Positions 8,604-17,326 of a stretch of 64,000 nucleotides of DNA are shown in pieces. Location of the stretch: assembly GCA_046728175.1 (NCBI GenBank), contig JBKPEA010000066.1, forward strand, positions 1 through 64,000, written 5' to 3'. The position numbers and the translations under genes are program-made. How positions within the stretch are numbered: position 1 is the stretch's first letter; every line of letters starts with the position of its first letter. The stretch is from JAFAHS01 sp046728175. Its GTDB lineage: Bacteria; Desulfobacterota; Binatia; Binatales; Binataceae. The notes under the pieces were generated by a model. The model was not told the DNA's origin. It saw nothing but the letters and a program-made list of their open reading frames with translations, and did not search any database.

Positions 8604-9647
8604 TCAGTCGCCGAACGCCTCGGCGGCGGCCTCCGCTGCGGCGGCTACCGCGCGATCGACATCGCGGCGCGTCACGCCATAGTGGGTAACTGCGCGAAAG
8701 GAAGTCGCGTCGCGCCCCGAGATGAGAACCCCATGGTCCTTCATCGCCGCCTGGAACTTGCGTGCCCCGGAAGCGTCATCGACATCAAAGACTACCATAT
8801 TGGTGCGTTGCCTCACGTGCCTGACGCTCAACCCGGCGACCAGACCCAGGCCTTCGGCCAGCGCGCGCGCATTGGAATGATCTTCGGCGAGCCGATCGAT
8901 CATCGAGGTAATCGCGACGATGCCGGCCGCCGCGATTATTCCTGCCTGCCGCATTCCGCCGCCGAGCATCTTGCGAACCCGATGGGCGCGCGCGACGAAG
9001 TCGCGGCTCCCGCACACCAGTGATCCTATCGGGCATGCGAGTCCCTTCGAGAGGCAGAACGAAACCGTGTCCGCATGCGAGGCGATGGTCGCGGCACTCG
9101 CTTCCAGGGCCAACGCCGCGTTGAAGATGCGGGCGCCATCCAGATGCAGTTGCAGCCCACGCCCGTGCGTAAGATCCGCCACCTGTGCCAGGTGGGAAAG
9201 CCCGACCGGCGCTCCGCCGCAGCGATTGTGGGTATTCTCGATTACCACCAATGCGGGTTGCGCGAAGTGCGCGTCGGCGGGGGTCGCCAGTTCCCGCTGC
9301 AATTCGGCGAGGTCCAGCTCGCCCTCATCGGTGTTGCGAATTGACGCCAGCACCACCCCGCCGAGCGCCGATGCGCCACCCGCCTCATACAGTTGGGTAT
9401 GTGATTGAGAACCTACGATTGCCTTGGCACCGCGCGCGCAGTGCGACAGCATCGCGGTGAGGTTGCCCATAGTGCCGCTGGGCACCAACAAGGCCGCTTC
9501 TTTGCCCATCAGCGAGGCTGCCATCGCTTCCAGGCGGTTGACGGTCGGGTCTTCGCCGTACACGTCGTCGCCCAACTCGGCGCGCGCGATCGCCTCGCGC
9601 ATCTCGGGCGTGGGCAAGCTGACGGTGTCGCTGCGCAGATCGATCAA
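8604..9647 (-). CDS. ltaE: Low-specificity L-threonine aldolase (PLP-dependent)
   Basis: This enzyme cleaves L-threonine or L-allo-threonine to glycine and acetaldehyde in the cytosol. I chose a TTG start at 9647 because it gives the typical opening MIDLRSDTVS and a 347-residue protein, the normal family size. A GGTGAG lies just before it. A GTG at 9665 is the alternative; a longer upstream reading would overlap the preceding gene. Visible features are GDDVYGEDPT (residues 26-35), PSGTMGN, the HLDGAR cofactor region (168-173) and the PLP lysine in FCLSKG (K201). It is 23 bases after the NHL gene and upstream of an SDR and an amino acid permease, so glycine/threonine use is a plausible theme. 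Confidence 0.9.
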   Translation of the reverse strand: MIDLRSDTVSLPTPEMREAIARAELGDDVYGEDPTVNRLEAMAASLMGKEAALLVPSGTMGNLTAMLSHCARGAKAIVGSQSHTQLYEAGGASALGGVVLASIRNTDEGELDLAELQRELATPADAHFAQPALVVIENTHNRCGGAPVGLSHLAQVADLTHGRGLQLHLDGARIFNAALALEASAATIASHADTVSFCLSKGLACPIGSLVCGSRDFVARAHRVRKMLGGGMRQAGIIAAAGIVAITSMIDRLAEDHSNARALAEGLGLVAGLSVRHVRQRTNMVVFDVDDASGARKFQAAMKDHGVLISGRDATSFRAVTHYGVTRRDVDRAVAAAAEAAAEAFGD

Positions 9648-9670
9648 CTGCTCACCGCGCTCCACCCCGA

Positions 9671-10705
9671 TCACTGGACCGGAAATAGCGGTGTATAGTT
9701 GCCGTTGGAAGTGTCGGTGGCTTGAATCGCGTTCTCCGTGGTGTCCGAGTAGTACAGGGTGTGGCCGTCCGCCGTGACTGTGCATCCGGACCCGATATGC
9801 CCGTTTGCCAGCGCGACGGTGCTGACTTCGTTGGAGGAGGTATCGATCTTTCGGATCGCGTGATTGTCCGCATCCATCACGTACAGCGAGGTCCCATTGA
9901 GGCACAGCGCACCTGGATTGTTGAAGGTGGCCTTGTCGCCGGGACCGTTGTTGAGTCCTTCCTCGCCGGTGCCGGCGATGGTCTTGGTCTCGAGCGTGGA
10001 GATGTCGATCTTGCGGATGATGTCGTTCCCGGTGTCCGCCACATAGACGAACTTGCCATCGGTCGCGATGCCGCGCGCACCTGAGTAGGTGGACTTGCTG
10101 GGCGGTCCATCATCTTTACCGGTCTGTTGTGCCTGGCCCCCGATCGTCTTCACCGTATTGTCGGCGAGCGACAAGCGACGAACCGTGCTGTTCCCGCTGT
10201 CGGTGATGAAGATGGCATTGCCGTCGCTGGCCAGCTGGGTTGGCAGGTTGAAATGCGCGGCACCCGCCGGGCCGTCGTCGGTGCCCGGGATATTGGCGAT
10301 GCCAGCCGCCATGCTTACCACCTTGGTATCGACATTGACTTTGCGAATATCGGAATTGTTGGTATCGGCCACGTAGAGGTTGCGCCCCACCAGGACAAGT
10401 CCGTCGGGGCTTTTGAATCGTGCGCTCGGCCCGGTGCCGTCGTTGCTGCCTTCTTTGAAGGTTTCTCCGGCGACCAGCGAAATGCTGTGACTGGCAGTGT
10501 CAATCGCGGTGATGGTGTTGTTGCGCGAACTTGCGACCCACACCGTACGGCTGTCGGTGGCCAGGCCCGCGGGAAAGTCGAGCCGAGGCCCGGTCTGGCC
10601 GCCACCTTCCTGCGCCTGCGCGACCAAAACTGCGCTCACGACCAGTACACTACCGACGAGACCCGCAAGCAGAAGCGGCTTGACGCATCGGGACAGAGTT
10701 CTCAT
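9671..10705 (-). CDS. Secreted NHL-repeat beta-propeller protein
   Basis: The 344-residue exported protein has a signal peptide (residues 1 to about 31, ending near VAQAQ). The rest is about six NHL-like repeats. Recurrent units read YVADTGNDIIRKIDISTLE, WVASSRNNTITAIDT and YVMDADNHAIRKIDTSSNE, the repeating blade pattern of a six-bladed propeller. Such proteins serve as binding scaffolds, often in the periplasm or on the surface; no catalytic residues are evident. The ATG at 10705 is favoured over 10714 because AAGGA lies nine bases upstream of it. It sits between a CbbQ-type ATPase and threonine aldolase in a minus-strand series, without an obvious functional link. Confidence 0.88.
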   Translation of the reverse strand: MRTLSRCVKPLLLAGLVGSVLVVSAVLVAQAQEGGGQTGPRLDFPAGLATDSRTVWVASSRNNTITAIDTASHSISLVAGETFKEGSNDGTGPSARFKSPDGLVLVGRNLYVADTNNSDIRKVNVDTKVVSMAAGIANIPGTDDGPAGAAHFNLPTQLASDGNAIFITDSGNSTVRRLSLADNTVKTIGGQAQQTGKDDGPPSKSTYSGARGIATDGKFVYVADTGNDIIRKIDISTLETKTIAGTGEEGLNNGPGDKATFNNPGALCLNGTSLYVMDADNHAIRKIDTSSNEVSTVALANGHIGSGCTVTADGHTLYYSDTTENAIQATDTSNGNYTPLFPVQ

Positions 10706-10756
10706 GGGTGACATTCCTTGGGTTCTGCGCGGGAGCGCGGGTTGCGGCCGATACGG

Positions 10757-11623
10757 TTACGGAAAAATTGCCTTCACTACCTCATCGATTGCACGTTTGC
10801 TGTCACTCTCGTCGGTCAATGACCAGGTGACCGCCACCGTGGCTGCACGCCGCGGGGTGATGCCCTGGCGAATCAGCTCGCCCGCATAGATCAGCAGGCG
10901 GGTGGAGACACCTTCCTCCAGTCCCGATGCCTTCAGGTTGCGCACCTTCTCACCCAATATCGCGAGCTGCATCGCCATGTCTTTGTCGACGCCGGATTCG
11001 TGCGCGATGATCTCGACTTCCTTGTCCGCGGGAGGATAAACGAACTCGATGGTCACGAAACGCTGCCGGGTGGAGTGCTTCAGGTTCTTCTGGATGCTCT
11101 GGTAACCGGGGTTGTAGGAAATGCAGAGCAGGAAGCCGTCATGTGCCTCGATCGTCTCGCCGCGTTTTTCGATGGGGAGAATTCGGCGATGGTCGGACAA
11201 CGGGTGGATGAGCACCGTGGTGTCCTTGCGCGCTTCGACAATTTCATCCAGGTAACAGATCGCTCCGCGCCGGACCGCCTGGGTGAGCGGCCCGTCCACC
11301 CACACCGTCTCGTCCGCCTGAATCAGGAAGCGACCGACCAGGTCGCTGCCGGTAAGGTCCTCGTGACACGCGACCGTAATCAGTTCGTTGGGTCCGCTCT
11401 CCAGCGCGGACAACTGATGCGCCATGTGCTCGACGAAGCGGGTTTTGCCGCATCCGGTGGGCCCCTTGAGCAGCACCGGCAGTCGGGCTTTGTAGGCCGC
11501 GCTGAAAATATCTACCTCGTCCCCGATCGGCAGGTAGTAGGGTGCGTTGTGCGGATCGAGATGCCGCACCTCGGGCCCTTCGCCTTGAATTCGTGCATCG
11601 TATTTCTTGAGCTCAATTCCCAT
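10757..11623 (-). CDS. CbbQ/NirQ/NorQ-type MoxR-like AAA+ ATPase
   Basis: The 288-residue cytosolic AAA+ chaperone ATPase has Walker A GPTGCGKT at residues 54-61, the family block CHEDLTGSDLVGR at 86-98, Walker B with ICYLDEI at 122-128, HPLSDHRR at 140-147, sensor-1 region SYNPGYQ at 169-175 and a C-terminal domain with GVSTRLLIYAGELI. These match CbbQ/NorQ, which act with a VWA-domain partner (CbbO/NorD) to activate RuBisCO or to insert metal into NO reductase. No VWA, RuBisCO or norCB gene is in the window, so its target is unknown. The start has AGGTGA three bases upstream. Confidence 0.9.
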   Translation of the reverse strand: MGIELKKYDARIQGEGPEVRHLDPHNAPYYLPIGDEVDIFSAAYKARLPVLLKGPTGCGKTRFVEHMAHQLSALESGPNELITVACHEDLTGSDLVGRFLIQADETVWVDGPLTQAVRRGAICYLDEIVEARKDTTVLIHPLSDHRRILPIEKRGETIEAHDGFLLCISYNPGYQSIQKNLKHSTRQRFVTIEFVYPPADKEVEIIAHESGVDKDMAMQLAILGEKVRNLKASGLEEGVSTRLLIYAGELIRQGITPRRAATVAVTWSLTDESDSKRAIDEVVKAIFP

Positions 11624-11716
11624 CAGTCACCTGCCGCGCGGGCCGCTAGCCAAGGCGCGATTCTAAGAGAGCATGGCAGCACCGTTCAAGGAGCGCGAAA
11701 ACATCGGATTCCGGGT

Positions 11717-13141
11717 TTACTTTTCGCGCCGCCGGTAGGTTGCAGCGCCGTCGCGCCCATCCTTCACCTCGTAACCGTGTGCTTCGAGCAGCGCGCGCAA
11801 GCGGTCCGCGCGTTGGAAGTCTTTCGCTCGCCGCGCCGCCGCCCGCTCGTCGATCAGCTTCTGGACCTCCGCAGGAAATTCGGTGGAGTGCGCCGCGGCG
11901 CGGGTCTTCTGCAAATCAAGTCCCAGCACCCGATCGAAGAATTCCAGCGTGCTCCAGATGTTTCGGTCGCCGCGACGATTTGCCTCGGCCACCATCTCGC
12001 GCGCGGCCGCCAGCGCCCGCGGCGTGTTGAGGTCATCGTTGAGCGCCTCGACGAATTGATCACGAAACCCGGCCGCGAAATGGCTGTCCGCTGTGACCAA
12101 GGCCTCCGGTGGCACGTTGCGTGCGAACTCGCGCAAATAATCAAGACTTGCCTGCGCCGCGCGCAGGGCCTCGTCGGAGAGGGCCAATTCCGATCGATAC
12201 TTGGCACCGAAGCAGAACAGCCTGAAGGCGAGCGGGTCAAGGCCCATCGCGCTCAGGTCCGAGAGCAGCGGAAACTTGCCCGCGCTCTTACTGATCTTCG
12301 CGCCGCTCTTGTCGACCAGGAATGCGCCGTGCACGAAATAGTCGACAAAGCGATGACCGGTCGCGCTCTCCGACTGCGCGATCTCGTTCTCGTGATGAAT
12401 CGCGATGTGATCCATGCCGCCGGTGTGAATGTCGATGGTTTCCCCCAGGTACTTCATCGACATCGCGGAACATTCGATATGCCACCCCGGGTAGCCCCGT
12501 CCCCAGGGGCTGTCCCATTGCATCAGGTGGTCCGGATGATTGAGGACCCACAGTGCGAAATCGTGCGGGCTCTTCTTGTCGGGCGAGTGCTCCAGGCGCT
12601 GTCCCGCATTCTGCTCGACGAGGCTTTGGCGGGAAAGCTTCCCGAGTTTGTTGGTCCCGCGGTACTTCTCGACATCGAAGTACACGCCCGACTTCGTGAC
12701 ATAAGCCATGCCCGCGGCGAGGATCCGTTCGATCAGCGCGAGCATGTCGGAGATGTGGTCGGTGGCGCGGCACCACACCTGCGGAGGCTCGGCGTTGAGC
12801 ATCGCGAGGTCGTGCTGGAACATCGCGAGATAAAAGCCCGCCACCTCGAGAGGGGACTTGCCTTCGGCGCGCGCGGTTTTCTCGATCTTGTCCTCGCCTT
12901 CGTCCTCATCGGAGGTCATGTGGCCGACGTCGGTGACGTTGATCACGTGACGGACCCGATAGCCGCTGAGTTCCAGGGCCCGGCGAAGGAAATCCCACGA
13001 CAGGTAGGTACGCAGATTTCCAAGGTGCTGGGGCAGGTAAACCGTGGGGCCGCAGGAGTAGAGGGTGACGGTCGGAGGATTTAACGGTTTCAGTACCTCC
13101 ACGCCGCGCGACAGGGTGTTGTAGATAGAAAACGGTTTCAC
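11717..13141 (-). CDS. cysS: Cysteinyl-tRNA synthetase
   Basis: This class I aminoacyl-tRNA synthetase charges tRNA-Cys. It has 474 residues, normal for the family. Visible are SCGPTVY near residue 29 (first zinc cysteine), the HIGH-type motif QHLGN, the zinc ligands HIECSAM and GGMDHIAIHHENE, the KMSKS-type motif KISKSAGKF, and the C-terminal DALR-like helical part. The reading begins with GTG, giving VKPFSIYNTLS at the expected N-terminus; the ribosome binding site is weak. This looks like a single housekeeping copy and is not obviously regulated by a leader element. Confidence 0.95.
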   Translation of the reverse strand: MKPFSIYNTLSRGVEVLKPLNPPTVTLYSCGPTVYLPQHLGNLRTYLSWDFLRRALELSGYRVRHVINVTDVGHMTSDEDEGEDKIEKTARAEGKSPLEVAGFYLAMFQHDLAMLNAEPPQVWCRATDHISDMLALIERILAAGMAYVTKSGVYFDVEKYRGTNKLGKLSRQSLVEQNAGQRLEHSPDKKSPHDFALWVLNHPDHLMQWDSPWGRGYPGWHIECSAMSMKYLGETIDIHTGGMDHIAIHHENEIAQSESATGHRFVDYFVHGAFLVDKSGAKISKSAGKFPLLSDLSAMGLDPLAFRLFCFGAKYRSELALSDEALRAAQASLDYLREFARNVPPEALVTADSHFAAGFRDQFVEALNDDLNTPRALAAAREMVAEANRRGDRNIWSTLEFFDRVLGLDLQKTRAAAHSTEFPAEVQKLIDERAAARRAKDFQRADRLRALLEAHGYEVKDGRDGAATYRRREK

Positions 13142-13454
13142 GGTGCCAGGAATCGTAACTTACCGCGCCGCTTTGGGCTGAAACAACTGAGACAGTTTAC
13201 TTCGCGCAGTGGCGCGAGTTTTCCCCCCAGTGCCCAGACTCGACTGGTCAAGCCCCTTCCTTGGCCAGCCTGGCCGATTCCGAGGAAAGCCGGGGATGGC
13301 GCGGTGCGGCATCCGCGAGAGCCCAAGGAACCCTCGCGACGCTCAGACCCAGTCGCCCTCGGGAAGGCGAGGCCGGTGTGGCTCGATGACATTTCCTCGA
13401 ACCGGACGCAGGCGGGCCAGGGGGAAGGAATCAGGCGTCGAGTGGCGCAAGGAC
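13142..13454. other. Intergenic region upstream of cysS
   Basis: This 313-base stretch lies between the DUF393 gene and cysS, both on the minus strand. Frames here are open on both strands, but none has a ribosome binding site or a recognisable product. I see no tRNA, T-box-like or terminator structure. It probably carries the cysS promoter. Confidence 0.5.
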
Positions 13455-13886
13455 TCAAGACCGATGGCCGGAAGACGATTGCTTCAAGCGGCCGGCCGCA
13501 CTCCGCGGGTAGCGCGATGCGGCGATTCGCTTGTACTGCCAGTCGGCCAGCCACGGATAGCCAGGAATGTACCAAAGGTATGAGAGCCATGACCTGAGGC
13601 CGTTTTGGCGCCGCAGAATCTCATTGACTGCGCGTGCGCCGCGGTAGACGCGCCCGCTATCGTCAACCGCGTGCAATTCCTCCACTAGGTTCTCCAGTTT
13701 GAGGTCTGGAAAGCGCACGTGCACGGCCGGGTCGAACAGGTCGATCGGCTCCAGGTTGCCGGTGTTGTCACAGCGGCACGCGCGGTTGACACCCTCGGTG
13801 CACTTCGTGCACGAACCGTCGTACAGCAGAGCGAGCTTCCCGGGCGATGCCTTCCCGACGCTGCGCTCCTCGGCAATTTCTGCCAT
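13455..13886 (-). CDS. DUF393 family (DCC) thiol-disulfide oxidoreductase-like protein
   Basis: The 143-residue protein has the DUF393 opening LALLYDGSCTKCTEGVNRA, with a thioredoxin-like CxxC at Cys26-Cys29, and the later block WLSYLWYIPGYPWLADWQYK that is typical of the DCC family. The ATG at 13886 is preceded by AGAGG and lies five bases after the stop of the LeuA-domain gene, which makes the two a likely operon. DCC proteins are predicted to have a thioredoxin-like fold, but no reaction is firmly assigned. An extra CRC motif just after the CxxC is a small peculiarity. Confidence 0.88.
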   Translation of the reverse strand: MAEIAEERSVGKASPGKLALLYDGSCTKCTEGVNRACRCDNTGNLEPIDLFDPAVHVRFPDLKLENLVEELHAVDDSGRVYRGARAVNEILRRQNGLRSWLSYLWYIPGYPWLADWQYKRIAASRYPRSAAGRLKQSSSGHRS

Positions 13887-13891
13887 GACCT

Positions 13892-14404
13892 CTAACGGCT
13901 TGAAAATCTGGGGTTGGCGCTCAGCCTGCGCAGTTTCAAGCTCTCCATGTAGATGCGCCATTCGTATCCATCGAGCAGCGACCTCCATCCGGCTTCGACG
14001 GTGTTGGCGGATTTGGCCAGCGTGGTCCAGCTTAGATTTCCGTCCGAGAACTTCTTGACCGAAACCACTTCGGCCTCGGTCGACTCGCCGGTCGCGTGGG
14101 TGTAGGTCTCCGTGACGCGAACCTCATCCAGGAACGGAAAATATTTGAGCAGCGCCTTGCGCAGCGCGACGTCGAGGGCGTGTACCACTCCAACGCCCGA
14201 AGCCGCTTCGGTTTCTTCGACGTTGCCGATTTGAATCACCAGGGTCGCATCGATGGTCGGTTTGCCATCGAACAGATCGTCGATCACCCGACGGCGGATG
14301 ATGTGGAACGGGGGGACGTAGTCGCTTGAGCTGCGGAGTTCCGCGAGTTCGCGAGAAGCCTGTGGCGCCTCTGCCTCGTAAAAATCGTTCTGACGATCGG
14401 TCAT
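13892..14404 (-). CDS. Free-standing LeuA/CimA-type allosteric (dimerisation) domain protein
   Basis: The 170-residue protein is colinear with the C-terminal regulatory domain of 2-isopropylmalate and citramalate synthases. The matching blocks are IDATLVIQIG (residues 51-60), VVHALDVALRKAL (73-85), FPFLDEVRVTETY (89-101), TEAEVVSVKKFSDGNLSWTT (109-128) and ANTVEAGWRSLLDGYEW (133-149). In the full enzymes this domain binds leucine or isoleucine and dimerises. Here the catalytic HMGL-like barrel is entirely absent: the 30 residues before the domain are short and hydrophilic, and the upstream DNA is divergent. It may be a stand-alone effector-binding subunit or have another role. It is followed after five bases by the DUF393 gene. 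Confidence 0.8.
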   Translation of the reverse strand: MTDRQNDFYEAEAPQASRELAELRSSSDYVPPFHIIRRRVIDDLFDGKPTIDATLVIQIGNVEETEAASGVGVVHALDVALRKALLKYFPFLDEVRVTETYTHATGESTEAEVVSVKKFSDGNLSWTTLAKSANTVEAGWRSLLDGYEWRIYMESLKLRRLSANPRFSSR

Positions 14405-14479
14405 GGTTCCAGCACAATTATCGTAAGCGGGAAAAATGCTTTCAAGGCGGGAGGTCGATGTCGTAATGGTTGACTTGTC

Positions 14480-16537
14480 GTGCGCGCCTTGAAGGGGAAG
14501 CTTGCCGGAAAAGCGAACGCGCCAGAAGCCCGTACCAACCCGGGCGAGTCAGGAACAGGCGGGTACTGGGCAGTGTGCGCGCTTGCGGGGTTGCTGCTGG
14601 CGCTCGCCCCTGCTCTGGCGCGCGCCGCCGAGGTCAGAGTTCCGCTCACGATCGATTACCTCACCCTGGGCGAAGCTGTTCGCCATCAGCTCTACACCGC
14701 TCCCGGCGATCGCGCCGCGCTCTGGAATGGGCCCGGCGAGTGCCAGTTCTTGTATGCGGAGAACCCGTCCTTTTCGCGCGCCGGTGAGCGAGTGCAACTG
14801 GAAACCACCGCCGCGCTGAGCCTGGGCGTTGCGCTCGGTGGCCGCTGCGTGAGTCCGTTCACCTGGAGCGGCATCGTTGAAGGGCAATCCGAACCCTACC
14901 TGGCCCGCGGGCTCAGGTTGATGCTGCACATCGCGGATATGAATCTGTACAACCCGCGTCGGCAGAAAACTCTGATTGCCGGGCGGGGCTTCGATCTCAC
15001 CAAGCGGTACCTGGTCCCGCGAATGGAAACTTTCTCCTACGACCTGAATCCTGCGCTGCAACAGCTCGGGGGGCTCGCGGAAGCCGCCGCGACCCCGACC
15101 GTTGCCGAGCGCATCCGAAAAGCACTCGCAACCGTGCGCGCCGATCCAACCGTGACCGCCACCGACGACGGAGTCAAAATCATTTTGCTAGTAGCGGTAC
15201 CGGAGGTTCCCGAGCCGGTGGCGAGCGAGACGCCGGCCCAGCCCACCCCCGCCGAACTCGAGGCGTTTCAGAAACAGCTCGATGACTGGGACGCGTTTCT
15301 GGTGTTTGCGGTAAAACAGCTCGGGATTGTTGTCGCCGATCGGCAATTTCGCAGCGAGTTACTCGAGATCCTGCTTACCAGCCGGTATCGCCTCACTCAG
15401 GCGCTCGCCAGCCCGCCGTCCGCAGCCGGCCCCGACCCGGTGCGCACTTTGTTTGTGGATACCTGGCAGAAGCTCGGCCTCACGGTCCGGGCCGCAGCGC
15501 GGCGCGGTCAGTTTGGCTCGCGGGCCCTTCAATTTCTGTCGTTTATTTCCGCCGGCGATGCGCTCTTCGCGCTCGATCAGGCGGCGCCGTCGCTCGGGAT
15601 GCGAATCTCGGCGGACGACTTGCGGCGCCTGGCGCATATCATGGCGCCTGACGCCACTGGCGACCCACTGGAATTCAATTTTGCCGAGGATCCGGAACTC
15701 AGGAAGCTGCTCGGCCCGACCCTCGTCCCGCTGACGAGCACGCCGCAAAGCTCGCCGACTATTTCGTCATCGCCGATCGAGACCCCCGGCGTTCCTGGCG
15801 CGTCATCCACTCCAACACCGACTCCGGAAGCAACGCCCGCGACCAGCGGATGGCTCCATCTTCCCTGGTCGTTAATCGAACCGCGCGATGCCTGCGCGGG
15901 TGAGCCGCTTGGAATTGTTCCGCAGCTTAATGAAGTGGCCTTGCGCCTGCGGCGCATCGTGGTCGATGAAGCGAACGCGCTCGGCTATCGCGGCGACATG
16001 GAGCGGTTGCTCGAGCTAAGCGTGCAGCGCCAGCTTGAATCTTCAGATCTGGACGGTCGCCTTCGCCCGACGTTCCAGGCGCTGGTGAAGAGCGCGGCGT
16101 GGCAGGAGAGCTGCTGGCGGCAGTTTATTAAACGCGATGACCGGGTGACGTGGCTTGAGAGCTCCACCGGGGACATCGGCCTGATGCAGGTGAACAAGCA
16201 TGTCTGGCGTGGTTTTTACAACCTGGAAAAGCTCAAGTGGGACGTCCTCTACAACGCAGGCGCGGGTACCGAAATCCTGATGCAGATGACCCAGCAGGTG
16301 CTGACGAGGCCGCGAGTCGATCCCGCCGGTCTCGACGGCGCCGCGCTCGCCCGATCGGTCTACGCCTCCTATAACGGAGGACCCGATGCATACAGCCGGT
16401 GGCGCCATCCGCATGAGCCGTCACCCGCGCGCGAAATCGACGCCGCGTTTCTGGACAAGTATCGTGCGGTCGAACGCGGCCAGACCATAGACATCCTCTC
16501 GTGCGCGGCCGCGTGGGGCCAGCGCGCTGGGCATTAG
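14480..16537 (+). CDS. Large secreted protein with C-terminal lytic transglycosylase-like (SLT) domain
   Basis: The protein has 685 residues. A probable signal peptide covers residues 1 to about 49 (ends ALARAAE). Residues 50-420 are unrecognised, largely alpha/beta, followed by a Ser/Thr/Pro linker at about 420-455. The C-terminal region has lysozyme-like features: catalytic Glu543 in AWQES, GLMQVN at 567-572 and YASYNGGPDAY at about 628-638, the layout of an SLT domain that cleaves peptidoglycan to 1,6-anhydro-muramyl products. The GTG start at 14480 lacks a clear ribosome binding site and TTG at 14489 is an alternative. It is divergent from the LeuA-domain gene with a 75-base gap. It probably acts in the periplasm. 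Confidence 0.82.
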   Translation: MRALKGKLAGKANAPEARTNPGESGTGGYWAVCALAGLLLALAPALARAAEVRVPLTIDYLTLGEAVRHQLYTAPGDRAALWNGPGECQFLYAENPSFSRAGERVQLETTAALSLGVALGGRCVSPFTWSGIVEGQSEPYLARGLRLMLHIADMNLYNPRRQKTLIAGRGFDLTKRYLVPRMETFSYDLNPALQQLGGLAEAAATPTVAERIRKALATVRADPTVTATDDGVKIILLVAVPEVPEPVASETPAQPTPAELEAFQKQLDDWDAFLVFAVKQLGIVVADRQFRSELLEILLTSRYRLTQALASPPSAAGPDPVRTLFVDTWQKLGLTVRAAARRGQFGSRALQFLSFISAGDALFALDQAAPSLGMRISADDLRRLAHIMAPDATGDPLEFNFAEDPELRKLLGPTLVPLTSTPQSSPTISSSPIETPGVPGASSTPTPTPEATPATSGWLHLPWSLIEPRDACAGEPLGIVPQLNEVALRLRRIVVDEANALGYRGDMERLLELSVQRQLESSDLDGRLRPTFQALVKSAAWQESCWRQFIKRDDRVTWLESSTGDIGLMQVNKHVWRGFYNLEKLKWDVLYNAGAGTEILMQMTQQVLTRPRVDPAGLDGAALARSVYASYNGGPDAYSRWRHPHEPSPAREIDAAFLDKYRAVERGQTIDILSCAAAWGQRAGH

Positions 16538-16568
16538 CCGCGGCGGTCCGCTCGGATCATAAGTCCCG

Positions 16569-17315
16569 CTACATCGCCAGGCCGCCGTCCACGTTGATGA
16601 CGGCGCCGGTGATATAGCTGGCTGCGTCGGAGAGCAGAAAGGCCGCGGTCGGTGCCACATCCTCCACCCTTCCGAAACGTCCGAGCGGAATCATGTCGAG
16701 CGCCTGCTTCTTGTTCTGTTCGGGCAACGCGGCAGTCATGTCAGTTTCGACAAACCCGAGGGCCAGCGCGTTGACTCGGACGCCCAGACGCCCAATTTCC
16801 TTGGCGAGCGATTTCGTCAGGCCCACCAGGCCGGCTTTGGAAGCGGAATAGTTTGCCTGTCCCGGGAGGCCGATCAATCCGCTTATCGAAGTGATATTGA
16901 GAATCGCGCCGCGCTTCGCCTTCATCATCATGAACACCGCCGCGCGGATGAAGTTGAACGGACCGGTTAGATTGGTCCGAAGCACCTGCTCCCAGTCCTC
17001 CTCGGTCATCATTACGATGACCTTGTCGCGGGTGAGCCCGGCGTTGTTGACCAGGCCGTCGATCGCGCCGAATTCCTTCTTGACCGTGTTCACCATCTCG
17101 CGAACTGCCTTGAGATCGCCAACATCACATTTGAACGCCAGGGCCTTGACCCCGAGGCTTTCAATTTCAGTGGTTAGTGCTTTAGCAGGTGCTTCACTCT
17201 TGACGAAATTGAAAGCGATATTGGCGCCGCGCCGCGCGCATTCGAGCGCGATGGCTCGGCCAATACCGCGGGCCGCGCCAGTAATGATTATCCCCTTGCC
17301 TTCGAGGTCTTTCAC
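16569..17315 (-). CDS. fabG: 3-oxoacyl-[acyl-carrier-protein] reductase (FabG-type SDR)
   Basis: This NADPH-dependent reductase of fatty acid elongation has 248 residues from a GTG at 17315 with GGAG six bases upstream; a GTG at 17330 that overlaps the previous stop is the alternative. Motifs are TGAARGIG (12-19), NNAG (90-93), catalytic Ser143, Tyr156 and Lys160 (YSASK), and the C-terminal YITGAVINVDGGLAM, the classic FabG ending. No acyl carrier protein or fabF gene is next to it, so it may be a secondary FabG, for example for PHA precursors made for the synthase at 23.5-25.3 kb. It is coupled to an unknown upstream gene. Confidence 0.88.
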   Translation of the reverse strand: MKDLEGKGIIITGAARGIGRAIALECARRGANIAFNFVKSEAPAKALTTEIESLGVKALAFKCDVGDLKAVREMVNTVKKEFGAIDGLVNNAGLTRDKVIVMMTEEDWEQVLRTNLTGPFNFIRAAVFMMMKAKRGAILNITSISGLIGLPGQANYSASKAGLVGLTKSLAKEIGRLGVRVNALALGFVETDMTAALPEQNKKQALDMIPLGRFGRVEDVAPTAAFLLSDAASYITGAVINVDGGLAM

Positions 17316-17326
17316 ATCTATCTCCG

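Noticed and set aside
11000..13084. A 694-codon plus-strand frame antisense to cysS and the CbbQ-type gene
   Set aside because: It mirrors two well-supported minus-strand genes, has no ribosome binding site and no recognisable domain; long antisense frames are common in GC-rich DNA.
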